Positions 17,339-26,290 of a DNA stretch of 64,000 nucleotides are shown here, piece after piece. A model generated the notes under the pieces. The model was not told where the DNA came from and searched no databases. It was given only the letters and a program-made list of their open reading frames with translations. Source of the DNA: Roseovarius indicus (lineage in GTDB: Bacteria; Pseudomonadota; Alphaproteobacteria; Rhodobacterales; Rhodobacteraceae); assembly GCF_008728195.1 (NCBI RefSeq), contig NZ_CP031598.1:2976001-3040000 (forward strand). The letters run 5' to 3'. The translations under genes and the position numbers were made by a program. Position 1 is the first letter of the stretch, and every line of letters begins with the position of its first letter.

Positions 17339-17869
17339 ATGGAGGAGGGAAAAGGCAGCCCCTGGGCGCAAGCGCTACTGCGCGCGCTGTCCTGGCTGGT
17401 CATCCTGCTGATGCTGGCGATCGTGTTGCAGGTTCTGTGCAGCGCGCTCGACATCAACCCGCTGGCGCAGTTCGAGAGCGCCCTGCCCCTGCTCGGCAAG
17501 GGGCTTACCCTCAATTCCCTGCTCGACGTGCAATGGCACCTGCTGGTGATCGTCGGCCTCCTGCCCGCCGGCGTGGTCTGGCTGCGCGACGCCCATGTCC
17601 GGGTCGACTTCCTCTACCAGAAGCGCAGCGACCGCACCAAGGCGCGCATCGACCTTCTCGGCAACCTGGCGTTCGCGCTGCCCTTCCTCGTCATGATCCT
17701 GCCCGCCGCGTGGGATTTCACCCATCGGGCCTGGCGCTCCGACGAAGGCTCCCGCTCGGGCGGCCTCAACGACCTCTGGCTCATCAAGGCGTTCCTGCCC
17801 CTCGGCATGGCCCTTCTCGCCCTGGCGCTCGCCGTCGAAACCCTCCGCCTGCTCCGGCGCGCCAAATGA
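17339..17869 (+). CDS. TRAP transporter small membrane subunit (DctQ family)
   Basis: A 176-residue protein with four hydrophobic helices (about residues 14-35, 60-76, 98-118 and 140-165) and the conserved HVRVDFLY segment of DctQ proteins. It forms the small subunit of a sodium- or proton-coupled TRAP importer. The frame opens at 17303, but that ATG lies against the operator; the ATG at 17339 follows AGGGAGG and is preferred. It overlaps the large-subunit gene by 4 bases (ATGA). Confidence 0.85.
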   Translation: MEEGKGSPWAQALLRALSWLVILLMLAIVLQVLCSALDINPLAQFESALPLLGKGLTLNSLLDVQWHLLVIVGLLPAGVVWLRDAHVRVDFLYQKRSDRTKARIDLLGNLAFALPFLVMILPAAWDFTHRAWRSDEGSRSGGLNDLWLIKAFLPLGMALLALALAVETLRLLRRAK

Positions 17870-19176
17870 CCGACACCGCCCTCCCCCTCGCCATGGCGGC
17901 GCTCACCCTCGCCGGCATCCTCGCAGGCTACCGCGTCGCCATGGTGCTGGCCGGCTCCGCCGCGCTCTTCATCCTGGTCTCCGACCTGCCCACCGCCTAT
18001 TTCAACCTGCTCACCAGCCGGATCTACGCCAACGTCCTGTCGAACTGGCTGCTGGTGGCCATCCCGATGTTCATCTTCATGGGGCTCGTGCTCGAGAAAA
18101 CCGGCGTCGCCGAACGCTCCCTCCGCGCGGCCCAACAGGCCCTCGGCGGAAGCGCCGCCGGCATGGGCATCTCAGTCCTTGTCATCGGCGTCCTCCTCGC
18201 CGCCTCCTCCGGCATCGTCGGCGCCTCCGTGGTGCTGCTGGCCCTCCTCGCCCTGCCCCGCCTTCAGGAAACCGGCTACGACAAGCCCACCTCCGCCGGG
18301 CTTATCGCCGCCTCTGGCACGCTCGCCATCCTGATCCCGCCCTCGGTCATGCTGATCGTGCTGGGCGACCAGTTGCAGACGCCCGTCCCCGACATGTTCG
18401 CCGGCGCCATCGGCCCCGGCCTCCTCCTCGTCGCCGTCTACGGCATCCTCGTCGCCATCCGTGCCCGCGGTCTCCCCCGTGCGCCCCGAGCGGAAGGCCG
18501 CGCAAACCCCCTCCGCCTGCTCCTCGACCTCGGCCCGCTCCTCTCTCTCATCGTCATCGTCCTCGGCTCCATCATCGCCGGCTACGCCACCCCGACCGAG
18601 GCCAGCGGCCTCGGCGCCTTCGGCGCCATCCTCGTGGCGCTCCTCTACCGCCGCTTCGACCTCTCGGTAATCATGGACGCCGCCCGCCAGACCGTGACGA
18701 CCACCTCCATGGTCCTGCTCGTCATGATCGGCGCCACCTGCTTCTCCGCCGTCTTCAAGGCCGTCGGCGGCGACGACATGGTCGAAACCGCCATCACCGC
18801 CTTCGGCACCGAGCCCCTGACCGTGCTCGCCGTGGTCATGGGCGCGATCTTCCTCCTGGGCTTCGTCCTCGACTGGCTCGAAATCACCCTTATCCTCATG
18901 CCGATCTTCGCCCCTATCGTGGCGGGCCTCGACTTCGGCAACGGCCTCACGGGCGACGCGCTTCTGGTGTGGTTCGGCATCCTCGTCGCCGTGAACCTGC
19001 AAACCAGCTTCCTCACACCGCCCTTCGGCTTCTCGCTTTTCTACCTGCGCGGCGCGGCCGCCGGCCAGCTCACAACCACCGACATCTACAAGGGCGTCCT
19101 GCCCTTCATCCTGCTTCAGCTTCTGGTGCTGGGGCTGATCATCGCCTTCCCCGTCATCGTCACGGGGCTTCTATGA
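17866..19176 (+). CDS. TRAP transporter large permease subunit (DctM family)
   Basis: A 436-residue, highly hydrophobic permease. Typical DctM signatures are the early NWLLVAIPMFIFMGLVLEKTGVAERSL, a SGIVGASVVLLALLALPRLQETGYDK segment and the later LGFVLDWLEITLILMPIFAPI, with about eleven helices. The frame is open well upstream in a shadow reading, but the ATG at 17866 overlaps the small subunit's stop as ATGA and starts immediately before the first helix. It is the transport pore of the DctPQM system. Confidence 0.9.
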   Translation: MTDTALPLAMAALTLAGILAGYRVAMVLAGSAALFILVSDLPTAYFNLLTSRIYANVLSNWLLVAIPMFIFMGLVLEKTGVAERSLRAAQQALGGSAAGMGISVLVIGVLLAASSGIVGASVVLLALLALPRLQETGYDKPTSAGLIAASGTLAILIPPSVMLIVLGDQLQTPVPDMFAGAIGPGLLLVAVYGILVAIRARGLPRAPRAEGRANPLRLLLDLGPLLSLIVIVLGSIIAGYATPTEASGLGAFGAILVALLYRRFDLSVIMDAARQTVTTTSMVLLVMIGATCFSAVFKAVGGDDMVETAITAFGTEPLTVLAVVMGAIFLLGFVLDWLEITLILMPIFAPIVAGLDFGNGLTGDALLVWFGILVAVNLQTSFLTPPFGFSLFYLRGAAAGQLTTTDIYKGVLPFILLQLLVLGLIIAFPVIVTGLL

Positions 19177-19194
19177 ACCACTAGGGAGGGACCT

Positions 19195-20214
19195 ATGAAA
19201 CACACACTGAAAGCCGCGGCACTCGCGGTTCTGGCAAGCACGGCGGCGCAAGCCGACAGCTACACGATGCAAAGCGCCTTCGGTCCGCTGCCGGTGCTCG
19301 ACCCGGCCGCCAAGCGCTTCGTCGAGAACGTCTCGACCCTCACCGGCGGCGAGGTCGACTTCGACTACCTCCTCGCGGGCGAACTCTCCCCCGCCTTCGA
19401 GATCTTCGACAACGTCAGCGCCGGCGCCATCGACGCGGGCTTCAGCTTCGCGGGCTACGCCGCCGGCAAGGAACCGGCAGCGGCGCTCTTCGGCTCCATC
19501 CCCTTCGGCGGCGAGCCCACACAGTACATCTCCTGGCTCAACCACGGCGGCGGGCTGGAACTCTGGCGCGAGATCTACGAACCCTACAACCTCGTGCCGA
19601 TGGCCTGCGGCGTCATCCTGTCCGAGGCGGGCGGCTGGTACACCAAGGAAATCAACAGCCCCGAAGACCTCAAGGGCCTCAACATCCGCATCGGCGGGCT
19701 CGGCGGCGCGATCCTCTCGAAGCTTGGCGCCAACGCCATGTCGCTGCCCGCGGGCGAGATTTCCACCTCGCTCGAAACCGGCCGGCTCGACGCCACTGAA
19801 CTCAGCTTCCCGCTGGTCGACAAGCTGCTGGGCTTCGACAAGGTGGCCAAGAACTACTACTTCCCCGGCTGGCACCAGCCCGCGGGCTTCATCGAATTCT
19901 ACATGAACAAGGACAAGTGGGACGCCCTCACCGACCCGCAGCGCAAGGCGATCGAGATCTCCTGCAACGAGGTCAGCCTCTGGGCCCTCGGCCACGCGGC
20001 GGGCGCGCAGGGACCGATCCTGGATGAATTCCGCGAAAAGGGCGTCAACGTCGCCCGCTTCCCCGAAAGCGTGATGGACGCCCTGCGACAGGCCGCCGAC
20101 GAGGTCTATGCCGAACGCTCCGCCGAGGACGAGATGTTCAAGCGCGTGATCGAAAGCTACCGCGCCTATGGCGAGGATTACCGCGAATACCAGGCCCTGT
20201 CGGACCTGCAATAA
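19195..20214 (+). CDS. TRAP transporter solute-binding protein (DctP family)
   Basis: A 339-residue periplasmic receptor with a Sec signal peptide (cleavage near AAQADSYTMQ, residue 22). The DctP core includes EDLKGLNIRIGGLGGAILSKLGANAMSLPAGEI near 160-185; the Arg in NIRIGG is the usual carboxylate-binding arginine, so the ligand is probably an organic acid. A long C-terminal helix with WDALTDPQRKAIEISC follows. A ribosome site (AGGGAGGG) precedes the ATG. It is followed by a hairpin at 20223-20242. Confidence 0.9.
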   Translation: MKHTLKAAALAVLASTAAQADSYTMQSAFGPLPVLDPAAKRFVENVSTLTGGEVDFDYLLAGELSPAFEIFDNVSAGAIDAGFSFAGYAAGKEPAAALFGSIPFGGEPTQYISWLNHGGGLELWREIYEPYNLVPMACGVILSEAGGWYTKEINSPEDLKGLNIRIGGLGGAILSKLGANAMSLPAGEISTSLETGRLDATELSFPLVDKLLGFDKVAKNYYFPGWHQPAGFIEFYMNKDKWDALTDPQRKAIEISCNEVSLWALGHAAGAQGPILDEFREKGVNVARFPESVMDALRQAADEVYAERSAEDEMFKRVIESYRAYGEDYREYQALSDLQ

Positions 20215-20222
20215 CCCCACCT

Positions 20223-20242
20223 GCCCGGGCCATCGCCCGGGC
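20223..20242 (+). terminator. GC-rich hairpin after the TRAP genes
   Basis: Two GCCCGGGC arms (20223-20230 and 20235-20242) with a 4-base loop lie 9 bases after the dctP stop. No U-tract follows, so it may only reduce read-through to the hydrolase gene. Confidence 0.5.
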
Positions 20243-20265
20243 GGGCCCACACCGGGAGACCTCCG

Positions 20266-21171
20266 ATGCCCGTGACCCTGCGCGACTTCGGCAGCTACAC
20301 CGCGGGCGGCCGCCTCCACCGGGTGACCGAGGGCGAACCGCGCGACATACAGGTAACGCGCGACGTCACCCTGACTTTCGACCCCAGGGGCACCTTCGCG
20401 GTCGAACACGCCTACGTGCAGTATTTCATCCCCGAACCGCGCCGCGATGCCCCGCCGGTCGTCCTGCTGCATGGCGGCGGCATGACCGGCACGGTCTGGG
20501 AAACCACACCCGACGGCCGCCCGGGCTGGCTGCACCTGCTGCTGGCGCAAGGCTACGAGGTCCATGTCATTGACAATGTCGAACGCGGCCGCGCCGGGTT
20601 CATGCCGGGGCTCTGGCCGGGCGAGCCGGTGCTCCGCTCCCTCGAAGACGCCTGGACCCTCTTCCGCATCGGCCCGCCCGAGGGCTTCGAGACACGCACG
20701 CCCTACCCCAACCAGCGGTTCCCCACCGAGGCACTAGAGGCGCTCGCGAAAACCTTCGCCCCCCGCTGGCTCTCGACCGGCCCGCAACAGGCCGCGGCGG
20801 TGAAAGCGGTGCTCGACCGGCTCGACGCCCCCACCCTCATCGCCCACAGCCAGGGCGCGGACCCCGCCTTCGAGGCCATCGCCCAGGGCGCGCGCGCCTC
20901 CCATCTCGTTCTCGTCGAACCATCCGCCGAACCGGCCGACCCCGCGGCGCTTGCCGACATCCCCGTCACCCTGATCACCGGCGACCATCTCGACATCAAC
21001 GATCTCTGGCGTACCCGCGCCGCCGCCTGGGCCACCTTCGCCGCCGACCTTCGCGCCGCCGGCGCCACGGCGCATCACCCCGCCCTCGCCCCGGGCCATT
21101 CGCACCTGCCAATGCATGACCTGGGCCACGATACCGTGCTCGATGCCATCCTCGCGACCCTGCCGGGCTGA
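20266..21171 (+). CDS. Alpha/beta-fold hydrolase (esterase/lipase-like)
   Basis: A 301-residue serine hydrolase. The oxyanion region is LLHGGGMTGTVWE near residues 66-78. The nucleophile is in LIAHSQGADPAFE near 186. The acid is probably in LITGDHLDIND near 240, and the catalytic His in APGHSHLPMHDLGHD near 285. There is no signal peptide, so it acts in the cytoplasm. Position after the TRAP importer suggests that it cleaves an imported ester or lactone, which is inference. An ATG follows a GGGAGAC ribosome site. Confidence 0.85.
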   Translation: MPVTLRDFGSYTAGGRLHRVTEGEPRDIQVTRDVTLTFDPRGTFAVEHAYVQYFIPEPRRDAPPVVLLHGGGMTGTVWETTPDGRPGWLHLLLAQGYEVHVIDNVERGRAGFMPGLWPGEPVLRSLEDAWTLFRIGPPEGFETRTPYPNQRFPTEALEALAKTFAPRWLSTGPQQAAAVKAVLDRLDAPTLIAHSQGADPAFEAIAQGARASHLVLVEPSAEPADPAALADIPVTLITGDHLDINDLWRTRAAAWATFAADLRAAGATAHHPALAPGHSHLPMHDLGHDTVLDAILATLPG

Positions 21172-21257
21172 TCCCGCAGGTTCCGGTGGCGCCCCGGCGC
21201 CGGTGACGGTAAGACCAGCGCAACCGCACTCCCGCAACCAACGCCAGAGACACCCGC

Positions 21258-21662
21258 ATGACCCTTGACGAGCTCAACGCCCTTCTGCCCGATTTCCCCA
21301 AGTCCATGGGCGTGACCCTGACCGGCGGCGCCCCCGATTTCGTCGAGGGCACGATGACCGTGCTGCCACAGCACGGTAACCGCAACGGCGTGATGCATGG
21401 CGGCGCGATCATGGCGCTGGCCGATGCGCTCGGGGGCACGGCGGCGGCGATCAATCTCGAAGAGGGCCAGAACACGACCACCCTTGAAAGCAAGACCAAC
21501 TTCCTGCGCCCTATCCCCATCGGGGAGACCGCCACCGCCCGTTGCGAGGCGCTGCACCGGGGGCGGCGCACGTCGATCTGGCAAACCACCGTCCGCCGCG
21601 AAGACGGCAAACCGGCCGCGATCGTCATCCAGACCCAGATGACGCTCAATCCGTCATCCTGA
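21258..21662 (+). CDS. PaaI-family hotdog-fold thioesterase
   Basis: A 134-residue hotdog protein. The hallmark GVMHGGAIMALADALGG lies at about residues 45-61, followed by the hydrophobic strand TTLESKTNFLRPIPIGE. Family members hydrolyse aryl- or acyl-CoA thioesters in aromatic or fatty-acid breakdown. It follows the hydrolase gene on the same strand and may belong to the same catabolic unit as the TRAP importer; the 86-base gap leaves co-transcription open. Confidence 0.85.
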   Translation: MTLDELNALLPDFPKSMGVTLTGGAPDFVEGTMTVLPQHGNRNGVMHGGAIMALADALGGTAAAINLEEGQNTTTLESKTNFLRPIPIGETATARCEALHRGRRTSIWQTTVRREDGKPAAIVIQTQMTLNPSS

Positions 21663-21868
21663 GACCCGCATTTTCGGGCGTTCGGGCCACACCCGCGCCG
21701 TTTCGTATCCCACCGCACAAAAATCTGCGGAACCGGCGAAACCAGAATCGCCATGGCCGCGTTGTGCCTGCGTTGCCTGACTTCGCGTCAAACCGCGAAA
21801 TTTGTTGACCTTCGCGCTTTGCATCGGGTCAAAAGGCTGCAAACACGTTGTCACCGCGCCCCAGCGTA

Positions 21869-21878
21869 CCAATATTGG
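21869..21878. promoter_or_regulatory. Small palindromes upstream of the LOV gene
   Basis: A perfect 10-base palindrome CCAATATTGG is followed at 21880-21895 by a second inverted repeat (GTGTC-6-GACAC type). Both lie within 35 bases of the LOV start in a GC-poorer 240-base gap. They are candidates for regulator sites; no matching consensus is claimed. Confidence 0.3.
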
Positions 21879-21902
21879 GGTGTCGATCCGGACACGAACG
21901 AG

Positions 21903-22457
21903 ATGAAAGAGATGTCGTCAAAACAAGACCTGCCACCCGCGCTTCACGATTATATCCAGAAGTCCGGCGTTGCCCTGGCCGTTTCGACGACCGAAGGGGA
22001 TGCGCCCCTCACCGCCGTGAACGGCGCCTTCTGCACCCTCACCGGCTATACCGAGGATGAGGTCACCGGCCAGAACTGCCGCTTCCTGCAGGGCCCCGAA
22101 ACCACCGAGGAGGAACGCCAGCCCCTTCACGATTTCGTGCATGGCAAGGGCGGCGACAACGGCCGCTTCCCGATCCTCAACTACCGCAAGGACGGCAGCA
22201 AGTTTCGCAATTTCGTCTTCATGTCGCGGCTGTACGACAGCGCCGGCCAGGCCCGGCTGATCCTCGCCTCTCAGTTCGACATGACCTCCGCGATGCAGCG
22301 CTCGGAAATCACGAAGAACGACGCCAGGCTCTCGCAGGCGCTGACGGATGTCGAACAGATCGGCCGCGAATACGGCTATGCGATGATGGGCTCGGCCCAG
22401 CTCATCGCCGACTCCGTGGCGACCCTCGCCCGCATGTCCTTCACCGATCCCCGATAG
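21903..22457 (+). CDS. Short LOV-domain photoreceptor protein
   Basis: A 184-residue protein that is essentially one LOV-type PAS domain. The hallmark GQNCRFLQGPET, with the cysteine that forms a flavin adduct in blue light, lies near residues 55-66, and the flavin-contact segment NYRKDGSKFRNFVFMSRLYD near 92-111. The N-cap and a C-terminal helical tail (RSEITKNDARLSQALTDVEQ) are present but there is no output domain. Start chosen at the first ATG (21903); 21912 is an alternative. The next genes encode a large HWE-type kinase and a response regulator, so it may feed light information to them (inference). Confidence 0.85.
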   Translation: MKEMSSKQDLPPALHDYIQKSGVALAVSTTEGDAPLTAVNGAFCTLTGYTEDEVTGQNCRFLQGPETTEEERQPLHDFVHGKGGDNGRFPILNYRKDGSKFRNFVFMSRLYDSAGQARLILASQFDMTSAMQRSEITKNDARLSQALTDVEQIGREYGYAMMGSAQLIADSVATLARMSFTDPR

Positions 22458-22473
22458 ACCGGCGCAGCAGATC

Positions 22474-25400
22474 ATGAAAGATTCCGAGGAAGAAGAAAAC
22501 AAGCCGGTGGAAGAGCGGGAAGAAGACCGCAAGCGGCTCTGCATCGTCGGCATCGGCGCGTCCGCCGGCGGGCTCGAGGCGATCCGCGAGATGATGACCG
22601 AGGCCCGCCCCGAGAGCAACCTCGCCTATGTCGTCATCCAGCATCTCGACCCGAACCACGAAAGCCTTCTGGCCGAACTTCTCTCGCGCCACACGGATCT
22701 GAACGTCCGGCAGGTGTCGGGCGGCGAGAAGATCGAGGCCGGGAACCTCTACATCATCCCCCCCGGCCACGGCCTCTCGATCAAGGACTCGGTGCTCAAC
22801 CTCACCGATTTCGCCCAGCCGCGCGGCCTGCGCCGCCCGATCGACGACTTCTTCGAAAGCCTCGCCCTAGACCAGGGCCGTTTCGCCGCCTGTGTCATCC
22901 TCTCGGGCACCGGCGCCGACGGAAGCGCCGGCCTCCGCGCGATCAAGGAACATGGCGGCCTCTGCCTCGTGCAGGATCCGCGCACCGCCAAGTACGAAGG
23001 CATGCCCACCTCGGCCCAAAGCACGGGGCTCGTCGATTTCGTCCGCCGCCCAGGCGAGCTTATCCACGCGATCCAGCAATTCTACGCCCATTCCTTCGTC
23101 GACACCGTCGACCGCCAGCTTGCCAACACGGTCGAGGAAAACCTCAAGGACATCTGCGGCGTCGTCCGAAATTTCGTCGGGCACGATTTCTCGGGCTACA
23201 AGAAATCCACTCTGATCCGACGGGTTCAACGCCGCATCCAGGTGCTCGACCTCGCCGACGCCCATTCCTACCTGCAGCACATCAAGTCCGATCCGCTGGA
23301 ATGCGAGGTGCTGTTCCGCGACCTCCTGATCAACGTCACCCGCTTCTTCCGCGACCCCGAGCATTTCGCGGCGCTGCGCGCCAAGTCGATCCGCCCGCTG
23401 GTCGAGAACGCCGGCAACGGCGACGAGATCCGCGTCTGGATCCCCGGCTGTTCCAGCGGCGAAGAGGCGTTTTCCATCGCGATGATGTTCGCCGACGAGA
23501 TGCGCAGCCAGAAACGCGCGCCCAAGGTCCAGATCTTCGCCACCGATATCGACGAGCAGATGCTGCGCATCGCGCGCGAGGCCTCCTACCCGCAGGCCGC
23601 CCTCGCCGACATACCCGAGGAAATGCGCGACGCCTTCACCATCGCCCGCGACGGCCGCTTCCAGATCTCCTCGCGCATCCGCGACATGATCCGCTTCTCG
23701 GTCCACAGTATCGTCCGCGATCCGCCATTCTCGAATATCGACCTGCTGTCCTGCCGCAACCTGCTGATCTATTTCGGCGACCAGTTGCAGGGCCTCGCCC
23801 TGCCGATCTTCCATTACTCGATCAAGCCGGGCGGCACGCTCTTCCTCGGTCCGTCCGAAACGGTGGGCCGCCACGATCACGCCTTCCGGCAGGTCGACCA
23901 GACCGCCCGCATCTTCGAGCGCAACGATGGCCGCCCGGAATACCCGCTCCACCTGCGCGGCCAAAGCCGCCCGGACACGCCCCGCCGTCCGGGCCTGCCC
24001 GAAGACACCTCCGGCTCGCTGCAACCCGACTGGCGCGAGGATGACGCGGTGCAACGCATCCTCGCCACCTACGCGCCCGCGACCCTGCAGGTCACGACCG
24101 CCGGCGAGATCCTGAAAACCACCGGCCGTCTCGGCAAATACCTCGATTACGGCACCGACCAGGAAACCAACCGCTTCGCCCCCTCCATCGCAAGGCCCGG
24201 CGTGCGCGAGGCCGTCTCGGCCATCATCCGCCAGGTCGGCAAGAGCAAGAAGCGCACCATATCGCGCGATCTGGTCGCCAAGTCCGAATTCGGCCGCCAG
24301 TCCTTCGACCTGATCGCCGAGCCGCTCGACGATGGCTCGATCCTGCTGGTCCTGCGCGACACCGACCGGTTCGAGGCCTTCGACGACGAGGATTTCGAAA
24401 ACCTCGACCCGATGGACAGCCACGTGCAAAGCCTCGAGGACGAACTGCGCAGCACGCGGGTCCGGCTGCACACCACCGTCGAGGAGCTGGAAACGGCCAA
24501 CGAGGAGCTGAAAAGCTCCAACGAAGAAATGATGTCGATGAACGAGGAGCTCCAGTCGACCAACGAGGAGCTCTCGACTGTCAATGACGAGCTGAAAAGC
24601 AAGGTCGACGAGCTGTCCGTCGCCAATGCCGATCTCAGCAACTTCTTCGCCTCGACGGCCCTGCCGCTGGTGGTGGTCGATTCCGACATGTCGATCCGCA
24701 ACTTCACCGACGCGATCCAGTCGATCTACCCCTTCCGCGGCACCGACCGCGGCCGCCCCCTCAGCGAAGTCACCAGCTCCCTGCGCCACAACGAAGACGT
24801 GCTGACCGCCGCACGGGACGTGATGAAAGACGGCGAAGTCCGCCACATGCGGGTCACCGACCGCACCGAGGAACGCACCTGGTCGCTGGTCATCACCCCT
24901 TACCGCAACCGTCACGACGATGTCGACGGCGCCACCCTTGTCTTCACCGAGGTCACCGACGCCCTCCGCCTCGAGGAAGCGCTGAAACACGAGGGCGAGC
25001 GGCTGCGCCTCGCGCTCGACGTCACCTCGCTCAGTGTCTGGGAATACGACCCGGCCACCGAAACGCTGAAGCTCGACCAGATGGGCCAAAGCCTGATCGA
25101 GCTGGAAACCAACAGCTTGCCGCTTGAACGCTTCGCCGCGATGGCAGAGGCCGATGGCGGCAAGGCGATCAAGGGCGCCTTCCGCGGCGCCCGGGACGAA
25201 GGGGAAGCGATCGACATGACCTTCTCGGTCATCGTCGGCGACGTTCAGAAGCGGTCCATGCGCCTTGTCGGCCGCCGCATCAAGAGCCACCGTGCCGACC
25301 GCATCCTCGGTGTCATCTTCGACGTGACCTCGGAAGAAGAGGCCAAGTCGGTCCGCGAACTCATGCTGCGCGAGATGAACCACCGGGTGAAGAACATGTT

Positions 25401-25935
25401 CTCGGTCATCTCCAGCATGGTCCGCATGGCCGGCCGCTCCAGCGACAATATCGACGACCTCGTAGAAGGCATCCAGGCCCGCATCAACGCCCTGGCCCGC
25501 TCGCACGACATGACGCAACGCTCCCGCTCCGGCAAACGCCTGCGGCTCGAGGACGCCATCCGCGCCGCCCTCGAACCCTATGGGGGCCAGGCCGAGTTCG
25601 GCATCTCCGGCCCCGGCGTCATTCTGAGCAGCCAGGAGCTGACCTCGCTGTCGCTTCTCTTGCACGAATGGGCCACCAATGCCGCCAAGTACGGCGTGCT
25701 CGGCCCCGCCTCGGGCAGGCTCGATGTGGCATGGAAGACTCAAAATGACGGTTCTGTCGAATTGACGTGGAACGAGATCCACGATCAAAGAGTTGTACCG
25801 GACGATAACGGATCCGGATTTGGCTCGACCTTGGTCGAACTGGCTGCAGCCCAACTCGGCGGAAGCGTGACGGTTTCGTTCAATGACAACGAGCGGAAGA
25901 TGATTTTGGTATATGTGCCCGAAAACAATGAATGA
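22474..25935 (+). CDS. CheB-CheR-PAS-HWE hybrid sensor histidine kinase
   Basis: A 1153-residue soluble protein. Residues about 12-195 are CheB methylesterase-like (active Ser in GASAGGLEAI, GTGADGSAG). Residues about 210-475 are CheR methyltransferase-like (VWIPGCSSGEEAFSIAMMF binds SAM). A long Asn/Glu-rich coiled coil (about 650-725) precedes one or two PAS domains. The C-terminal kinase has the phospho-acceptor His in MNHRVKNMFSVISS (near 968), the ATP-lid segment LLHEWATNAAKYGVL (near 1067) and a W-x-E motif TWNEIHD (near 1098), all marks of the HWE family. It overlaps the response-regulator gene by 8 bases, its probable partner. Confidence 0.88.
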   Translation: MKDSEEEENKPVEEREEDRKRLCIVGIGASAGGLEAIREMMTEARPESNLAYVVIQHLDPNHESLLAELLSRHTDLNVRQVSGGEKIEAGNLYIIPPGHGLSIKDSVLNLTDFAQPRGLRRPIDDFFESLALDQGRFAACVILSGTGADGSAGLRAIKEHGGLCLVQDPRTAKYEGMPTSAQSTGLVDFVRRPGELIHAIQQFYAHSFVDTVDRQLANTVEENLKDICGVVRNFVGHDFSGYKKSTLIRRVQRRIQVLDLADAHSYLQHIKSDPLECEVLFRDLLINVTRFFRDPEHFAALRAKSIRPLVENAGNGDEIRVWIPGCSSGEEAFSIAMMFADEMRSQKRAPKVQIFATDIDEQMLRIAREASYPQAALADIPEEMRDAFTIARDGRFQISSRIRDMIRFSVHSIVRDPPFSNIDLLSCRNLLIYFGDQLQGLALPIFHYSIKPGGTLFLGPSETVGRHDHAFRQVDQTARIFERNDGRPEYPLHLRGQSRPDTPRRPGLPEDTSGSLQPDWREDDAVQRILATYAPATLQVTTAGEILKTTGRLGKYLDYGTDQETNRFAPSIARPGVREAVSAIIRQVGKSKKRTISRDLVAKSEFGRQSFDLIAEPLDDGSILLVLRDTDRFEAFDDEDFENLDPMDSHVQSLEDELRSTRVRLHTTVEELETANEELKSSNEEMMSMNEELQSTNEELSTVNDELKSKVDELSVANADLSNFFASTALPLVVVDSDMSIRNFTDAIQSIYPFRGTDRGRPLSEVTSSLRHNEDVLTAARDVMKDGEVRHMRVTDRTEERTWSLVITPYRNRHDDVDGATLVFTEVTDALRLEEALKHEGERLRLALDVTSLSVWEYDPATETLKLDQMGQSLIELETNSLPLERFAAMAEADGGKAIKGAFRGARDEGEAIDMTFSVIVGDVQKRSMRLVGRRIKSHRADRILGVIFDVTSEEEAKSVRELMLREMNHRVKNMFSVISSMVRMAGRSSDNIDDLVEGIQARINALARSHDMTQRSRSGKRLRLEDAIRAALEPYGGQAEFGISGPGVILSSQELTSLSLLLHEWATNAAKYGVLGPASGRLDVAWKTQNDGSVELTWNEIHDQRVVPDDNGSGFGSTLVELAAAQLGGSVTVSFNDNERKMILVYVPENNE

Positions 25936-26290
25936 TAACGAAAATCGAGCAACGGTCCTTGTGTGCGAAGACGAATTCGTGGTCGCGCTGGACCTCAAAC
26001 TGCTGATCGAGGAATTTGGCTTCCAGGTCATGGGACCGTTCGCAAAGCGGGCGGATGCGCTGGAAAAACTCGATCAGAACCTGCCCGACGTGGCCCTTCT
26101 CGACGTGCGTCTGAAGGATGGCGAGGTGTTTCCCCTGGCCGACAAACTGGTCGACCTCGGCGTGCCGATCGTCTTCCATTCCGGCCACATCTTCGAGGAA
26201 GACGTCCGCAACCGCTACCCCGGCGCCGAGACCTGCCAGAAGCCGGTCAGCGCCAAGCACCTGCGCACGACGCTCGAAAACGCCCGCTGA
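25928..26290 (+). CDS. Single-domain response regulator
   Basis: A 120-residue receiver domain with no output domain. The acidic pocket is CEDE (near residue 14), the phospho-acceptor Asp is in ALLDVRLKDGE (near 58), and the conserved Lys is in TCQKPVS (near 107). The ATG at 25928 overlaps the kinase's end, so they are coupled. HWE kinases often pair with such stand-alone receivers in stress or light signalling (family knowledge). Confidence 0.88.
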   Translation: MNDNENRATVLVCEDEFVVALDLKLLIEEFGFQVMGPFAKRADALEKLDQNLPDVALLDVRLKDGEVFPLADKLVDLGVPIVFHSGHIFEEDVRNRYPGAETCQKPVSAKHLRTTLENAR

